Shown in pieces: positions 12,828 through 25,540 of a stretch of 64,000 bases of DNA. Each line of letters begins with the position of its first letter. The stretch's first letter is position 1. Source of the stretch: Echiichthys vipera. Taxonomy: Eukaryota > Chordata > Actinopteri > Perciformes > Trachinidae. The DNA lies in contig OY829663.1 of NCBI GenBank assembly GCA_963691815.1, forward strand, positions 5,232,023 through 5,296,022. The letters are read 5' to 3'. The notes beneath the pieces are model-generated. The model saw only the letters and a program-made list of their open reading frames with translations. It had not been told where the DNA came from and did not search any database. The position numbers and the translations under genes are program-made.

Positions 12828-14085
12828 CGACCTGTGATTGGCCAAACTGTACCATCACAGACTAGATTTTCTAAAAACAGAGCCAAAAGGAGGTTCAGAA
12901 GTCTTGTTTTCTCTCAGAACATTTGAATTACAATATGATTTATGATTATTGTGAATTGTTTTGCCCGGCAACTGCAAAAATAAACTCCCTACCACAGCTT
13001 TAATAACCACTCAAAAAGTGTAATTGAGGGCGTACTCACACTGTCTTTCCGTAACGGGCCAAAACAGGTTTTTACGGGTAAAGTCTAGTTCGTTTGACCA
13101 GTGTGAGTGCAACCGCACCACGCCTAGCTGCGGCCCGCTGGCTGTCCATGGCCCGTTTGAGAGAGGTGGGCTTTTATAAAGCACGTTTGCACATGTCCGG
13201 GGCACGGTATGGGCGGACAGTGTGAGCGCGCCCTGACACTTCATCTGCTTTATCTAACTGAAGTACTACAACATTTACTTTCACTAAATATCTCCTCTAC
13301 CTGAAACACACCCGAACATTTAGTTTTTCTTTTGTGCAGGATGTAATGGTGGTACTCATGCACACGTGCAGCATGTTGTCGTCCACATCAGTGCTACTGT
13401 TTTATCACCACCGCTGCTGTGTCCCTATAGCAACAGGTGGAGAGGAGGCAACACAACACATGCTTCTTCTTTTTCACTTTCAGTCCTCTTGATCTCTCTA
13501 CTCCTCCTGTCTCCTCTTTCCTATAATAGCATCCCTTCTCCTTTATTCCTCCTCTTCACTCGCTGCCTACCCTTCCCTTCATCTGCCTCCTTGCTCCTTT
13601 CCTTTACTCTCTTTTCTCATCTGCTTTTTCTGTCTCATTGTCCTTTCTTTACGCCCTGACTGTCTCTCCTCTGCAGGCTCACGGCGACACAACAGTCATC
13701 TCTCATCCGTCGAGGTCTCGTCTCAAAACAGCATGGCGAGGTTATCGCTCCCTCTCTCCCCCTCTCCTCGTTATCACAGCATTCTCTCTCTTTCTTCCCT
13801 CCCGCTCTCTACTGTGACATTTCCTCCATCTCTTCTGCCCCACCCTTTTATTTGACTCCTCCTCTACTTTTCTGGTGCTTTCTCTCCAGCTCCCTTCCCT
13901 TCTCACGTCTCTGGGACGCCCATTTGCATCCTTCAAATACCAAAATAATCATAATCAACTCTGAGAGCCCGTCCCTTCCAAAGGACATGCCCTCAATATT
14001 TAAAAGATGTACTAACTCATAAACACTGCTTGTTTGTCCTCTTGGAGAGCCAAAAGCACCTGTTACACTAGATATATAGACTGTG

Positions 14086-14086
<1 letters not shown>

Positions 14087-14135
<49 letters not shown>

Positions 14136-14274
14136 AGACAATTAAGAACAGCTGACTAAACATAAGGCTGAATCTCAGAGGATAAAAGGTGCTTAGCCAG
14201 CAGCCTTTTTCATGGCAGTATAGGCTCTGCAAAGAAATGCACACATACTGTACACACACACACACACACACACA
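14087..14274. repeat. (GT)n and (CA)n microsatellites
   Basis: A (GT)n tract occupies 14087-14131 and a shorter (CA)n tract 14252-14274. The complementary strands put CA and GT runs in inverted arrangement about 120 bp apart. Surrounding 12825-15929 holds no supported gene. Confidence 0.9.
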
Positions 14275-15929
14275 AAGGTATATCAATGCATAGAAACACA
14301 AAACACAGTGCGGCTGCTGCTTTCGCAAACAATTCCCACTCCTCTAAAGGGCTGTATCAAACTTCAACGCTGGTTTTGGTTTGGTTGAAGTGCAGCACAC
14401 GAGAGCTGACACTTAGCCCTGACTGTATTGTCAGTGTATTGAAATAAATCTAGATTTTAATCAGAATTTGGCCAGTTTTTAAGCCCAGTGACACTTGCTT
14501 TGTACTAAGAAGTGCTTTCACTTCTCGGACACACAACTCAGGGGTTGTACCGCGTACCCTCTGCAGGTGGAGGTAGTCTGTGTTCATTATTCAAACGACT
14601 GGTTAGCCTGTTAGCAGTTAGCTCACCTGCTACAGTCGTTCACCAACTAGTCAATACATCGCCCTTAAACAATTTTATCTGGGCAAAGTTCTTGTGTTAA
14701 GGTATCAGAAGCATATTGTTTGTTTTGTTTAATTGTCATACACAACCCTACTCTTCAACCCAAATGCTCAGTCTCACTATGTCGGCTAATGCTTTTCCCA
14801 AAGCAAGAACCCCTTCACAGAATATTCCTAAACATGGATCACCTTTCCAGATTGTTCTTTATGTTTAAGAGACATTTAAGAAACACACAAAACTTCCAGG
14901 CATCCAGCTAATGTAGAGCTATAAATCCTAATGGCTTTTTGGAAGCACGGGAGAACCCCTTTTAATCACTGGACGGGCGCCAAGAAGGCATTTTCTGCAT
15001 TATCATCACCACAAATTATTGCCATATTGGCTCACTCGTGTTGCAGCGCTGCGATGTTGCTGGTGGATTCAACATCACAGCTGTAACTAAAAAAGGAAAA
15101 TGATGTTTTAAAGATAATTTGTTCATATATGGACAAATCTGACCTCCCATTTCACATGTCCTACTTTAATTCTTCACCCTTTGTCCCACTTAACCTGTTC
15201 TTACTCTCTAATCTTTCACCTTTTCACCTCTTCTCTTCTTTGCCTTTAAGGTCTTTCTCTCATGTTCCCATCCTTTTATTTTCTGTTTGCAGCGGATCCC
15301 TCGTTTCACTTCTTGCTGGGCATTTGAACAGGTTAACAGGTGCTCAATGTCTGCTAATGTCACACTGTGTGGTGCAACAAAAAAGATCCGTATTCAACTT
15401 GATATGAACAAATGAAGGAAATATGATGACTTTTCCACATGACATTGCTCTATTATTAATGAATCCAAATACATGGAAGCATCCCAGCACACCTCCCAAA
15501 CCTCTGTATGAGCTACTTCAATAGGCTACCTGTACACAATAAACATCATAACAAAAACTTCTATATTCAGAATGAATAAACCGCCCCTTTTTTATTGAAT
15601 CACTGAAGAACAAAAGCTGCTACACCGTGATCGTGCTCCATCATCACATCGGCTGTGAAACAAAGGCTGACCGCAACAAAAAAGCTGCTCTCCATCCACA
15701 TAAACCACACAAATACAACTTATTAAAGCAATAAATGGATAAAGAAGACGTTAAAAATGGTCAGATAATCACCCTCCAATATCAAATTGTGTTTTTTGGA
15801 GAAATATTCAACAACTTTTGTTCCAAAAAAAAAGCCACAGCCCTGATTTTTCTGCCTGAATGACTGAGGCTGAATTTTTGTTTTTGTTTTGAGCAGCCAC
15901 ACCGTGTGGTCCACAAGTCGTTCTTTTAC

Positions 15930-15995
15930 CTTCTTTCCTTTCTTCTTGCGGTGAGCAGACTTCCCCGTAGCCTTCTCCTTGGCCTCCTCACTCAT
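15930..15995 (-). CDS. ank3: Alternative first coding exon of ankyrin-3 (partial)
   Basis: On the minus strand an ATG at 15995-15993 opens a 22-codon segment that starts MSEEAKEKATGK and ends AHRKKKGKK. It runs directly into a donor, AAG|GTAAAA, at 15930/15929, in phase 0. I recall a mammalian ankyrin-3 isoform whose first exon begins MSEEPKEK and ends AHRKRKGKK before the ankyrin-repeat exons. The match in order, length and basic tail is strong. Ankyrin-G is a membrane-cytoskeleton adaptor, with ankyrin repeats binding membrane proteins and a spectrin-binding region. None of those downstream exons is in the window, as expected if the first intron is long and extends left. A possible acceptor-like CCCACAG lies 8 bases upstream of the ATG, so the exon could also be internal to the 5'UTR. 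The name rests on 22 residues. Confidence 0.6.
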
Positions 15996-16146
15996 CTCAG
16001 CAGCTGTGGGAATTGTGCGTGTATCCCAAACAGCTGTGTGTAATGAGTCCAAAAAGGCATTAATCCAGCATGGATGAGCGGAGAAGAGTGGAGTGGCGTC
16101 CACTCTCAACGTGCACAGCGACCAACTCACTCAGCTGCTCACACCC

Positions 16147-16263
16147 ACTTTCAGACACACACACACACACATATTTCGTCCGCGAGGAGAGGAAGCCAAC
16201 GAGGCTGGCCGGCTGGAGCGATGGAGAGACACACACATGCTCGCTCTCTCTCTCTCTCTCTCT
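16147..16263. repeat. Short (CA)n and (CT)n tracts upstream of the ank3 exon
   Basis: A (CA)n run at about 16156-16170 and a (CT)n run at about 16242-16263 fall in the 5' flank (minus sense) of the 22-codon ank3 exon. They may lie in its 5'UTR or promoter. Confidence 0.75.
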
Positions 16264-16394
16264 TTATCTGATCCAACTTCACTTCTACCTGTCCGTGGCT
16301 GTGGTTTCCTCCCCCACACTCCACAAGTGAGAGCAGAGCAGCAACAAGCTGCGGGGGCTCGAGTATTAATAGCAATCAATATTGGCAGTTGTTT

Positions 16395-16540
<146 letters not shown>

Positions 16541-16689
16541 AGGGAGCAAGGAGAAGATGGTGTTTTTCCTCAACAGGTTCAAGCAGACAGAAAATGTGTT
16601 TGTTGTTAGAGGAGAGTTTTGGAAAGTAATGCATATTAAAGTAGCAAGAATACTTATTATGAATTACTAAATTATTATTATTGATGTAT

Positions 16690-17185
16690 TAATGTGTTCA
16701 GTTGGTGTATGGAGTTACAAGCGTGACACAAAAAAGAATAAATCTGTAAAAGAACATGTTGATATAAAGAGGAATAAATTAGTAACAATAAGTAAATAAA
16801 AAATGTTGAGATATAAATAGGAATTAATAAATAAATAGAAATACTTAAATAATAAATGTGTAAATATAAGGAGGAATACAAAAATAAAATAAATAAATGA
16901 AAATATGGAAACGTAAAGAAGAATTAATCAATAAAAATAAGTAAATAAAAAATGTAGAAATATAAAGAGAAATCAATGCATAAAATAAGAAAATAAAAAA
17001 TAGGTAAATATAAAGAGAAATAAATACAAAAATAAATCAATGTGGAAAAAGAAAGAAAGAAATATATTTAAAAAATACAGTAAATAAAAAATTAAGAAGT
17101 ATGAAGAGGAAAAATAAGTAAATAGAAAATGTGGAAATAAATGAAATAATAAATGTTAAATATAAAGACAAATAAAAGTATTTGA
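16690..17185. repeat. AT-rich degenerate minisatellite (aataaataag / aaatataaagag)
   Basis: Diverged units of roughly 45-55 bp built from aataagtaaataaaaaatg and gaaatataaagagaaat recur across the block. Its A/T strand bias flips after about 17200, where the plus strand becomes T-rich. No coding content. Confidence 0.65.
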
Positions 17186-17499
17186 TCATTTGTTCACTTA
17201 TTATTTTATACATTTATTTATATTATTAAATTATGTTTAAAAGCATACATCTTTTACTTTGATCTATTATTTTATAGTTCCACATTTGTATTTATTATTT
17301 ACTTATTTATTGTTCTATATATTTCTTATTCTGTTACAGTTGTATTCTTTTTTTAACAGCACTCACGTGACTCCGTATTCTGGTAAAGATGGGGCAAAAT
17401 AAATATTTTTCTGGGTTTCTTCATCCATAATAATAAGCTTTTTTCTTTTATCATAGTTTATTAGTTCATTTATATTTTGTATAAATAATCAGAAGTAAC

Positions 17500-17640
17500 T
17501 AGTGTTGTAAAATAAATGCAGTCGAGAAAAAAGTACATTAAAAGTATTGTCTTTTAAAGTGATGTATAAAGTAGCAGAAAATGTAAATTAACTTATCTCA
17601 AAATTGTACTTAAGTACTCGAGTAAACTGGGTTTAGGTCA
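17500..17640. repeat. Dispersed fish repeat (tacttaagtactcgagtaaa)
   Basis: The phrase ttgtacttaagtactcgag and the preceding aaagtagcagaaaatg recur elsewhere: 48585-48740, 49600-49770 and 51727-51810 carry related phrases such as ctactccactacatttatc. I recognise this as a common interspersed repeat of teleosts. Class unknown. Confidence 0.45.
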
Positions 17641-18066
17641 GGGTAAGGGGCGAGGTTAGACATGTAGTCTGGATGAATGTTTGTGAGGTGAAAACAAAAT
17701 AAATGACATTAAATAATCATTTTTTTAAACGGGCCTATAATGAAATCACAGAGACATTCAGGCATAAAAAGGGGGACGCGTTGATTTAAGTGTTCCTGAT
17801 GAATCACTGCCTCTCAGTCTGTGTGAAGAAAGCTGCCAGTCATCCACGTCTCTTTATTTCACTCTTCCTTACTGTTTCTGAGGAGCGCGGGCGATGGAGC
17901 GCGAGAATACACGATGGTTAGTCAGAAGAGAAAAGTAAAAGAGAAAAAGAAGTGACGGCTTCCTGTTGGGACCAAACGCACCTCCCTCCTCTCTGCCTCT
18001 TCCTTATCAATAATGAACAAAGAGAGGAAAACACCCTGGTGGCAGATCAATGTGGATTATTACTGG

Positions 18067-18068
<2 letters not shown>

Positions 18069-18106
<38 letters not shown>

Positions 18107-18263
18107 TAAGTGGATTATGCCAGTGTGAGCCAGTTTGCCCAGTACAATTATAACTGTATCATCCATTTAGAAGCGCAGGGATTCATGGGTTGTATTCAGG
18201 GCTATTCATCATTGTCACACGCACACACACACACGCACACACGCACACACACACACACACACA
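18069..18263. repeat. (GT)n and interrupted (CA)n microsatellites
   Basis: Pure (GT)n at 18069-18105, and CA-rich tract with GC interruptions at 18219-18263. Confidence 0.9.
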
Positions 18264-19462
18264 GTATAAATGTTTGTGTGTGTTCAAAATGCCGAATCAT
18301 GTGCTTTTATATCATATACAGGCAAATTCGAGACACTTTACTTTCTACTTTCCAAGTTTTATTGTGACACTTCCTGTTTGGACTGAAGCATCCAGTCTGA
18401 CCTCTGGTGGTCAAAGCTGGCCATAACAACAACAACCATCTGTAACATACCTAAAAGGAAAAAAGGCTTAAGATTCTGACCACATCACACACTAGATGAT
18501 GTATTACATACTTAAAGTCAGTTAGCAGGTAATGGTTGAATAGTTACTATACAATCAATTAATGTATTGTTGTGTTTTTCCAAAGATTTAATCGTAAAAT
18601 TCAAGATCTACCTGGAGCTATCTCATCAAAATCCACATTTTATGAGCATCTCTTTCATTCCCTTTGTGCATTTTATTGTGGGACCAAGGTGTAAATCAAC
18701 AGCACACTGGCTGTACTGGCTATTATAACTTTTTCATGAAGTTAGCATCTTTCTAAGGTGCATAATGAGTTAAAAAGTATCAAAAATGATGCAGCATGTG
18801 TTCTTAACTCCTCGTTAAAATCTGGCCCCTAAGTTACCCACAGTGCAATTCTAACTGCTGACAGTGGTCGGTTATTCGGATGTTTTAGGCTAGCTAGTAG
18901 CGGCTAATGTAGCGTTGAGCTTCTAGCCTCAAGAGAGATGAGGAGCAACCATCTTCTCCCTGCTCTAGTGACGGCGAGATGAAGCATCATGGAGCATCGA
19001 AGCTTTCCTTCCACTTAGTTCACTCACTGGCGGAAGCTCCGCGGTGCTTCATTTGCTCTACTGTGCCATCAAGTGGACAATAAATGTAAAACCGGCTCAG
19101 GAGTGATTCTAATGACACCATGGCTTCGGTGCGTGATGTGAATGTGCCTGTGTTACAAGAGACATTTTATTATTTTTATTTAAAAGCTTCTGGCGGTTTT
19201 CACCTGTTTTGGACAAAGGTGAAGCTCTGGTACAGAGAAAAGTAACAATGAGTTTATACAAGTTGGGACTAGTTGCGTCTCGTTACCCCGTTATATTTTG
19301 AATCACAAGGCAGACCCGTTAACCGTTTTGAACCGTTTCCTGATTCAGTCACGTGGTACAGCCGGCTCGTGAGGCTTCGAACCTCACCACATACGTCATT
19401 GAAACAAGCCTCGATACACACTCTTCAAAAATCTTTCTTGATTACTCGACAAGGCCTCAATT

Positions 19463-19750
19463 CAGGGGCGACTGTGGCTCAAGGGGAGAGCGGGTCGTCT
19501 TCCATTCTGGAGATCGGCGGTTCGATCAGTCCACATATTGAAGAGTGCTTGGGCATTACACTGAACCCCAAATAGCTCCCCGTGCTGCGCTGGGTGTGTG
19601 AATGTGGTGTGAATGATTAGATTAGATGGTATGTAGATGTCCACAGCCATCAGTGTGAATGAATGGGTGAATGTGACATGTAGTGTGAAAGCGCCTTGAG
19701 TAGTCCGAAGACTAGAAAGCCGCTATATAAGGACATGTCCATTTACTCTG
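19463..19750 (+). mobile_element. tRNA-derived SINE
   Basis: The 5' end carries a tRNA-like RNA polymerase III promoter: a box A-like tggctcaaggggagagc at about 19473 and a box B-like ggttcgatc at 19519. The body has the phrases gaaccccaaatagctccc and gtgtgaatgaatggg, and the 3' end has gtgaaagcgccttgag, then gccgctatataag and gtccatttac. This arrangement matches a widespread teleost SINE. It is not a functional tRNA gene because no cloverleaf closes. One apparent full-length copy, mildly diverged. Confidence 0.8.
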
Positions 19751-19841
19751 CTCATTTAGTAGATTTCAAAAACGTTCCCACGCTGCAGTTTTAAGGCGCT
19801 TGTCAGTTCCCTTTGACATTTTTACAACTTTTCTTCTGAGC

Positions 19842-20005
19842 GCTTCAGGCGAGTGGCACGACGACCCTCTCACACACACAACATGAGTCACGAGATTCAT
19901 TCTCACAGAACAACAATGCAGGAATCAGGACACCATAGGTACAGTAGCTTCTACAATCCTTACGGTTATTAAACGGTGACGTCATGTAACTGTGGTTACG
20001 GTTAC
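19842..20005. repeat. Second copy of the repeat at 6765-6980
   Basis: Shares gcaggaatcag, agcttctacaatcctta, cggttat and the final gtaactgtggttac with the first copy, in the same orientation about 13 kb away. Unclassified. Confidence 0.55.
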
Positions 20006-20685
20006 CTCTAGTCACTTATTTGGTTTCTCTTTCAAACTCTGTTCGAGCTGCTTGGGGCGGAGATGGATGCAAAAAAGAGTTGCAGAAGTTATGTTTCCAT
20101 CACTGCCGATCAGAGCTGCGGCTGATAAATACCTGTGACTAATGCAGATTCATTCGTCCCGGGATTGAACGCAGACTGTAACCTTCCCACTAAAGGACAA
20201 AAGTGAGATGACAGTGGAGGTTCTCGTCCCGTGGGGGAAAGAGCTTTTATTGAATTGAGGATCGGCTGTGCACTTCAATTTCCTGGAAATGTGTCACTTT
20301 CTGGTAAATGTATCTTTAACAATGACCTCATCCTGCACTGGCATTAAATCAAACCAATAAAGCCGTCACAAATTATTTAAAAAGTAATGCTGCCCTTCTG
20401 CCCCTCCTGTCAAACCAAACAGCCTCTCTCTATTTAATATTACATTGGTTTCTCTATACAGGAATTACATCCTGTTAAAGACGCATTTCATGGTGTCTTT
20501 AAAAGGTGCAGGGTTCAGTAGGTGTTTCTACATTATGCATTCAACATAAGAGGAAGAAATCTTGTGTATCATCCACAAAAACTGTACTGTCTTCTGCTGA
20601 CATCCACCTCTCTCCTCTTTCTCTTTCTCTGGCGCTGTCTCTCTGATGTGTCTCCTCACCTCTCAGCCTGAATCCAATACGACAG

Positions 20686-20688
<3 letters not shown>

Positions 20689-20720
<32 letters not shown>
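20689..20720. repeat. (CA)n microsatellite
   Basis: Sixteen CA units, uninterrupted. Confidence 0.95.
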
Positions 20721-20724
<4 letters not shown>

Positions 20725-21023
20725 CAATAATGTGTCTCCAAAATGGTTACATCCATGCACCCAGAGGTAACACAATACTTTTATGGCTAATATTCCCTTT
20801 CAGTCAGCCATTAAAAAGGCCTACTGGAAAAGGGAGCGGCTCCATAACCATAAATTAGAACAGAGCAAAGAGAAGTGGTGGTTACAGGAGAGAGAGAGGT
20901 TGGTTTCTAATGGAGATCCAAACAATCAGCTACGCAGTACAAGTAGGTATTTGGTTATGGAAATTTTTAGATATGGAAGAGAAAGAGACAACAGAAAACC
21001 GCTTTCTTTCGGTTCTGTAGCTT

Positions 21024-21025
<2 letters not shown>

Positions 21026-21073
<48 letters not shown>

Positions 21074-21116
21074 GAAAGAGAGAGAGAGAGAGAGAAAGAG
21101 AGGGAGAGAGAGAGGA
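21026..21116. repeat. (GA)n purine tract
   Basis: About 90 bases of almost pure GA with sparse C and AA interruptions. A polypurine tract of this length can adopt a triplex. It also generates a spurious Arg/Glu-rich frame. Confidence 0.95.
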
Positions 21117-21331
21117 GACAGACTGGGGGGATCAGAGAGACAGACGTCTATATTTAGCTGCGTGTTTACACTGTCAGATTCGTACGTTACATTCCTCATC
21201 GCGATGACAACGACCGTCACGTGCAACTTTTGCAGCAGATGAAACAGTGATGTTGTCATGTGCTCGGGTCGGTTTTTGTCACACAGGGTAAGAACTTTGA
21301 CCACAGAAGCATTTCACAGATGCCTGGTTTA

Positions 21332-21347
21332 TGTGTGTGCGTGTGTG

Positions 21348-21428
<81 letters not shown>

Positions 21429-21432
21429 GTGT
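21332..21432. repeat. (GT)n microsatellite, about 100 bp
   Basis: GT repeats with three GC-interrupted units near the ends; the central 70 bases are pure. Confidence 0.95.
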
Positions 21433-22284
21433 TTGCACTGGCAGATGTTAAGAACGCTAACACAGTAAGTGGCTTTATCTCTTATGGGCGAGCAGAGCAA
21501 GCAAGCAGCGACCTCCAGGGCTGAAAAATGAATCCAATGCAACCTGCAGTCCCTCGAATGGCCACTCAAAACAGGGTCAACAGCCCATAGAGCCTCATGT
21601 TAAAATGCTTTAATCTTTACAGCAGAGATCAACATGTTTACAGCCTGGTGCCCACTAGAATTACCGCCTTGTTGGTTGTTTGTCCCCAACAATCAGTCAA
21701 ACTGTCCAGACTTTCATGATAGACGCAGTGAAGACTTTGAAGGAATGAAATAAAACATATTAAAACTGTAATCCGTCATTTTGTTGTTTCTAGCGGCCTC
21801 TTAGGCGTAAAGGTGTGACTGCAGGCGAGCCCGTTCCGTCAGAGACCTCCATCTTGTCACGTTCAAGGTCACTATACATGTTGACTTTTTTTTAGTTGCT
21901 CTTTTGTAAACTTGATTGAAACACATTCACCTCTCTACTTCCAGTCCGTCCCCTATATGTTCCTCTCTTCAACACACACACACACACACGTTCCTATTAC
22001 ACTCCTGCCCTAACTACAAGCCTGACTCAGCCTGACTGTTGGAAGTTCCAGAGTTTGAGATTACAAGCGAACGCAGCATAACCGTTTGTGACGAGCTCCA
22101 CCTGGGCAGACTAACCTCCGTCAGCAGCGTCACTAACATGGCGGTGAGTTTTAATATAGGGAGCCTCCACAGACACAGATAGGAATACTCGGCAAAGAGG
22201 CAACAAGTGCTTTCATTAGTGGGTCACATGATCAACCACCATTGTTTAAATGATGCTTCACACACATCTGCAGTTCTTTACAGT

Positions 22285-22590
22285 CACCACAGTTTCAAGG
22301 TTAGTGTCACCAATTCAGTATCCGACCAAATATCTCCCCTTGAGTTCCTCAGTTATGAAACATTACGATGTCCCAGTGACGTTGACCTTTGACCTTTGTA
22401 CTATGTCATCACTTCATTTTTATTCTATTAGACATGTGTGACATGTTATCTTAATAGGCGTAGGAATTCTTGAGTTATGGGCAAAAACACGTCACAGTGA
22501 CCTTTTTTTTTGTGCCAAATCTGAGTAAAATCCCTCGAGGCGTTCCTGAGATTTCACGCTGAGCATCACACGTTCACTTTCATCCGTGAC
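22285..22590. repeat. Dispersed repeat containing a nuclear-receptor-like DR1
   Basis: The phrases ccgaccaaatatc, ttgagttcctcagttatg, ttcttgagttatgggcaaaa and tccctcgaggcgttcctgag are those of a common fish interspersed repeat. At 22381-22396 it contains tgacctttgaccttt, which on the minus strand is two AGGTCA half-sites spaced by one base. Class and function are unknown. Confidence 0.5.
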
Positions 22591-23925
22591 GCCTGCCAAC
22601 TCCACAAGTTTATCGTGTTTGCAGCCGTCTTGAATGATAAGAAATCAACCGTGTTATATCTAAACACGGGAGGTGTCTGCATTGAATCCGAAGTGATTGG
22701 CCCAAAATGACTCCTGACTCCCAAAATGACACAGTCCGTACAACCGAAGGGCTTGTGTCTGCTTGTCTGAGAGGCTGTTATCAACACCAAACACTCCCGC
22801 TGCTAGAACTCTGATAAAGAGGATAAAGGCAGAGGAAAGGTGTCTCTGCGTCCTAATCTCTAAATAAACGTCTTAGTTTATGATGCTCTGACAGATCATG
22901 ACAGTTGTTTTATTCGTGTAAAAGTGTGTTTCTCTGTTTTGATCCGATACACAGCTGATCTGCAGACTCGGACTCAGTGTTTGTGTGAGTACTGGAGGGT
23001 TGTTTGTGCGTGTGTGAGGTGTGGTTCTGCACCGAAGCCTGTGATTTGTGCGTGAGTGTTTCTGAGAGAGAAAACGAGCCGTGGGTTTGCAGTGACATGG
23101 ATGCTGATTTGAGCTAATGAGCTGCTGGCTGCGACACGACGGAAGAAGACCAGACTCGTGCTCCCGTTTTACTGTGAATCCACAGTTTCTGTGACGCTCT
23201 GTGCTTTCCAGTTATGGCTGCATCAGATTTATGAACTACGGGCCAACTTCACTTCAGTATTTCCATCCACCCGTTTCCCTAAATGCCTTCTGATAAACCC
23301 CGCAGCACAGGTGTGAACTTGTTGCACACGTTGATTGTGAAATCAGAAATAACCAGACAATGCAATAGTTAAGAGCACAATAAAAAAAAAAAAAGATGAA
23401 AGAGCTGTTCATCCCTGTTGCAGTCGGGTTAGAGGAGGTTTCTCACAGTTTATAAAAAGACGTGAATGACAGCAACGGTTTTCTCTGGTTTCCTGACATC
23501 CAGGAATGTTTATCCAACGCAGCCACCTGAAATGGAAACGGTGCCAAGAGAGAAAAAAAAAATCTGTTCTTTTCTCACATCAAGTTTCCATTTTCATCCT
23601 GCACAGAGGAAGTTTTGGCGCCTACCAATTCAGAGGTTTTAGCCTCTGTATTGTATTTATTGTGTGTGTCCAGCACACACAAACATATAAACTCTCTCAC
23701 ACACACTTACACTCCAGCGCCAAAGTGCATTTTTTAAAAATAGATATTTTGCTCCCTATTGAAAAAAAACCCCACTTGAACGCAAATGGGTCTCAAATGG
23801 ACCAATAGGTGGCGACAACTGGTCTGTCAATGGTACGGAAAATACCATAGAAGAAGATGGATAGATAGACACATACATACCGACTGTACCTTAAAAGAAG
23901 ACTATAAAAATATCTGTTTGTGTGA

Positions 23926-24062
23926 TGTTAAAGTCAGTTTGCATTTGGACGAGAGGCCCCAACGTAGCGTAAAATATCTGTATATGTGATAGTCAGTTTT
24001 GCATGTGTTAAAGTCAGTTTGCATTTGGACGAGAGGCACCAACGTAGCGTAAAATGTCTGTT
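23926..24062. repeat. Short tandem duplication
   Basis: The block ending gacgaggccccaacgtagcgtaaaat... appears at 23929-23974 and again at 24009-24054. The copies share gttaaagtcagtttgcat, ttggacgagaggc and caacgtagcgtaaaat with one or two differences. Confidence 0.85.
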
Positions 24063-24199
24063 TTTAAAAACAGCCGTATACGTGTAGATATGCAGGGTCT
24101 TAAAATAACAATTGAAATCCTCTCTGAATGTCTTTAATAGCAATTTATAAAAAAAAAACTGTTGAACAGCAGATAATAACATTAAATGTCTTGACTTGC

Positions 24200-24325
24200 A
24201 GCCATCAACCAATTGGACCTGAAGTCTCCGTTGTCAGGCTGGATTCCCCTGAATTGAATTTACCTCCCCAATTTCCCCGTGTGGGATTAATAAAGTAATT
24301 CTTCTTCTTCTTCTTCTTCTTCTTC
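24200..24325 (+). mobile_element. LINE 3' tail ending in (CTT)n
   Basis: The segment ends with cccaatttccccgtg, tgggattaataaag and a (CTT)9 tail at 24298-24325. The 'gggattaataaagta' plus microsatellite tail is characteristic of 3' ends of fish non-LTR retrotransposons. No coding part remains. Confidence 0.55.
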
Positions 24326-24571
24326 AACCCCGTCCCAGAGGAAACATTTAATGCTCATTTTCAGGTTCATACTTGTATTTAGTGTTTTTAATAGAACATG
24401 TACTTCTACGTTCAAAAACCACTTTATTTTTCTCATACTAACCAGCGTCTGGGTCTCTTCAAGAAGACTAAGTGACCAATCAGACGCGTGTTTCTCTGCT
24501 ACACCCCAGAAGAACACAAGTTAAGAGCCAGATGAAAAGGTTAACCAAGACTCGTAAAGTCAAAGAGGCTC

Positions 24572-24807
<236 letters not shown>

Positions 24808-25234
24808 CTATTGAGAAAGAGCAGACACACTAACACCAGTCACAAAGAGACGGACTTTCCAACCTCCCGTGATTTACGATCCGTCTTTGTCTCTCAGGGA
24901 CCGGCGCACTCACACGACGCTAATGGCAGCGTAAAAGGACACGGTTCCACGCCTAAAATGGTCTCATCGCCAACCGCAGCGAGCCGTGCGGTGAAAGGAG
25001 CCGAGCTAGAAAAGTTGGATGCCGTCTCACTTTCTACCACCGAGCTGCTCTCTCTTCCCCACGACAGCTGCAACATCTGGAGTGTTTTGAAGCCTCTCAA
25101 AGTGTCTTTGTGGCCCGGTCACATCCGTTTATTCAGCAGCAACTGGGGCCTTGATGATTTTGGTGTTTTTAAACCTGTGGGTCTGATTAACTGGTGTTTA
25201 CTTTAATCATTAGTTAAACAGGAAGTAATCCACC

Positions 25235-25382
25235 GGCAAGCCTTAGATAGATGGATAGATGGATAACTTTATTTGTCTACGAGGGGAAAATAGTTCATCG
25301 TAGCAGCGGTAAAAAACAATCAGAAAAACATAATATAAACTACAATAAGAGAACAGTATCGCAGATAAACACTATATTACAA
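25235..25382 (-). mobile_element. LINE 3'UTR fragment with (GATG)n-type tail
   Basis: The plus strand reads agatagatggatagatggat then aactttatttgtc and acgaggggaaaa. The minus strand therefore has the usual 3' end '...aataaagtt' with a GATA/CATC-type tail of a fish non-LTR element. Similar minus-oriented tails lie at 26408-26720, 26975-27180 and 39815-39970. Confidence 0.5.
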
Positions 25383-25540
25383 TATAGCCTGTGAATGTTC
25401 TCATGTGTCCAGGTCGTCGTTATCCTCAAAGCAATTTCAGTCAAAAGCAACTGGACTTGGTTATTTGTCTAAGAAGACGCTTCACCTCTAATCCAAGACG
25501 CTTCATCAGTTCATGTACGCATCTGACCAGGCTGGGACTG
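25383..25540 (+). mobile_element. GIY-YIG retroelement flank (Penelope-like), fragment
   Basis: Begins gaatgttctcatgtgtcc and continues caggtcgtcgttatcctc, agcaatttcagtcaaaagc and aactggacttgg. The same order is found on the minus strand of the 9 kb copy upstream of its GIY-YIG coding part, and at 63976-64000. The fragment then reads aagacgcttcacctctaatcc, a phrase typical of these elements. No coding remnant is retained. Confidence 0.55.

Noticed and set aside
13662..13740. Possible plus-strand exon after cctctgcag at 13678
   Set aside because: The downstream donor would be a weak GTTATC and the translation shows no family features; there is no neighbouring exon.
15723..16130. The full 135-codon minus-strand frame around the ank3 exon as one protein
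   Set aside because: Only the 22 codons from the internal ATG to the donor match ankyrin-3; the sequence after the donor and before the ATG is not conserved-looking.
19467..19530. tRNA gene
   Set aside because: Box A and box B are present but no cloverleaf forms, and the downstream body is a SINE.
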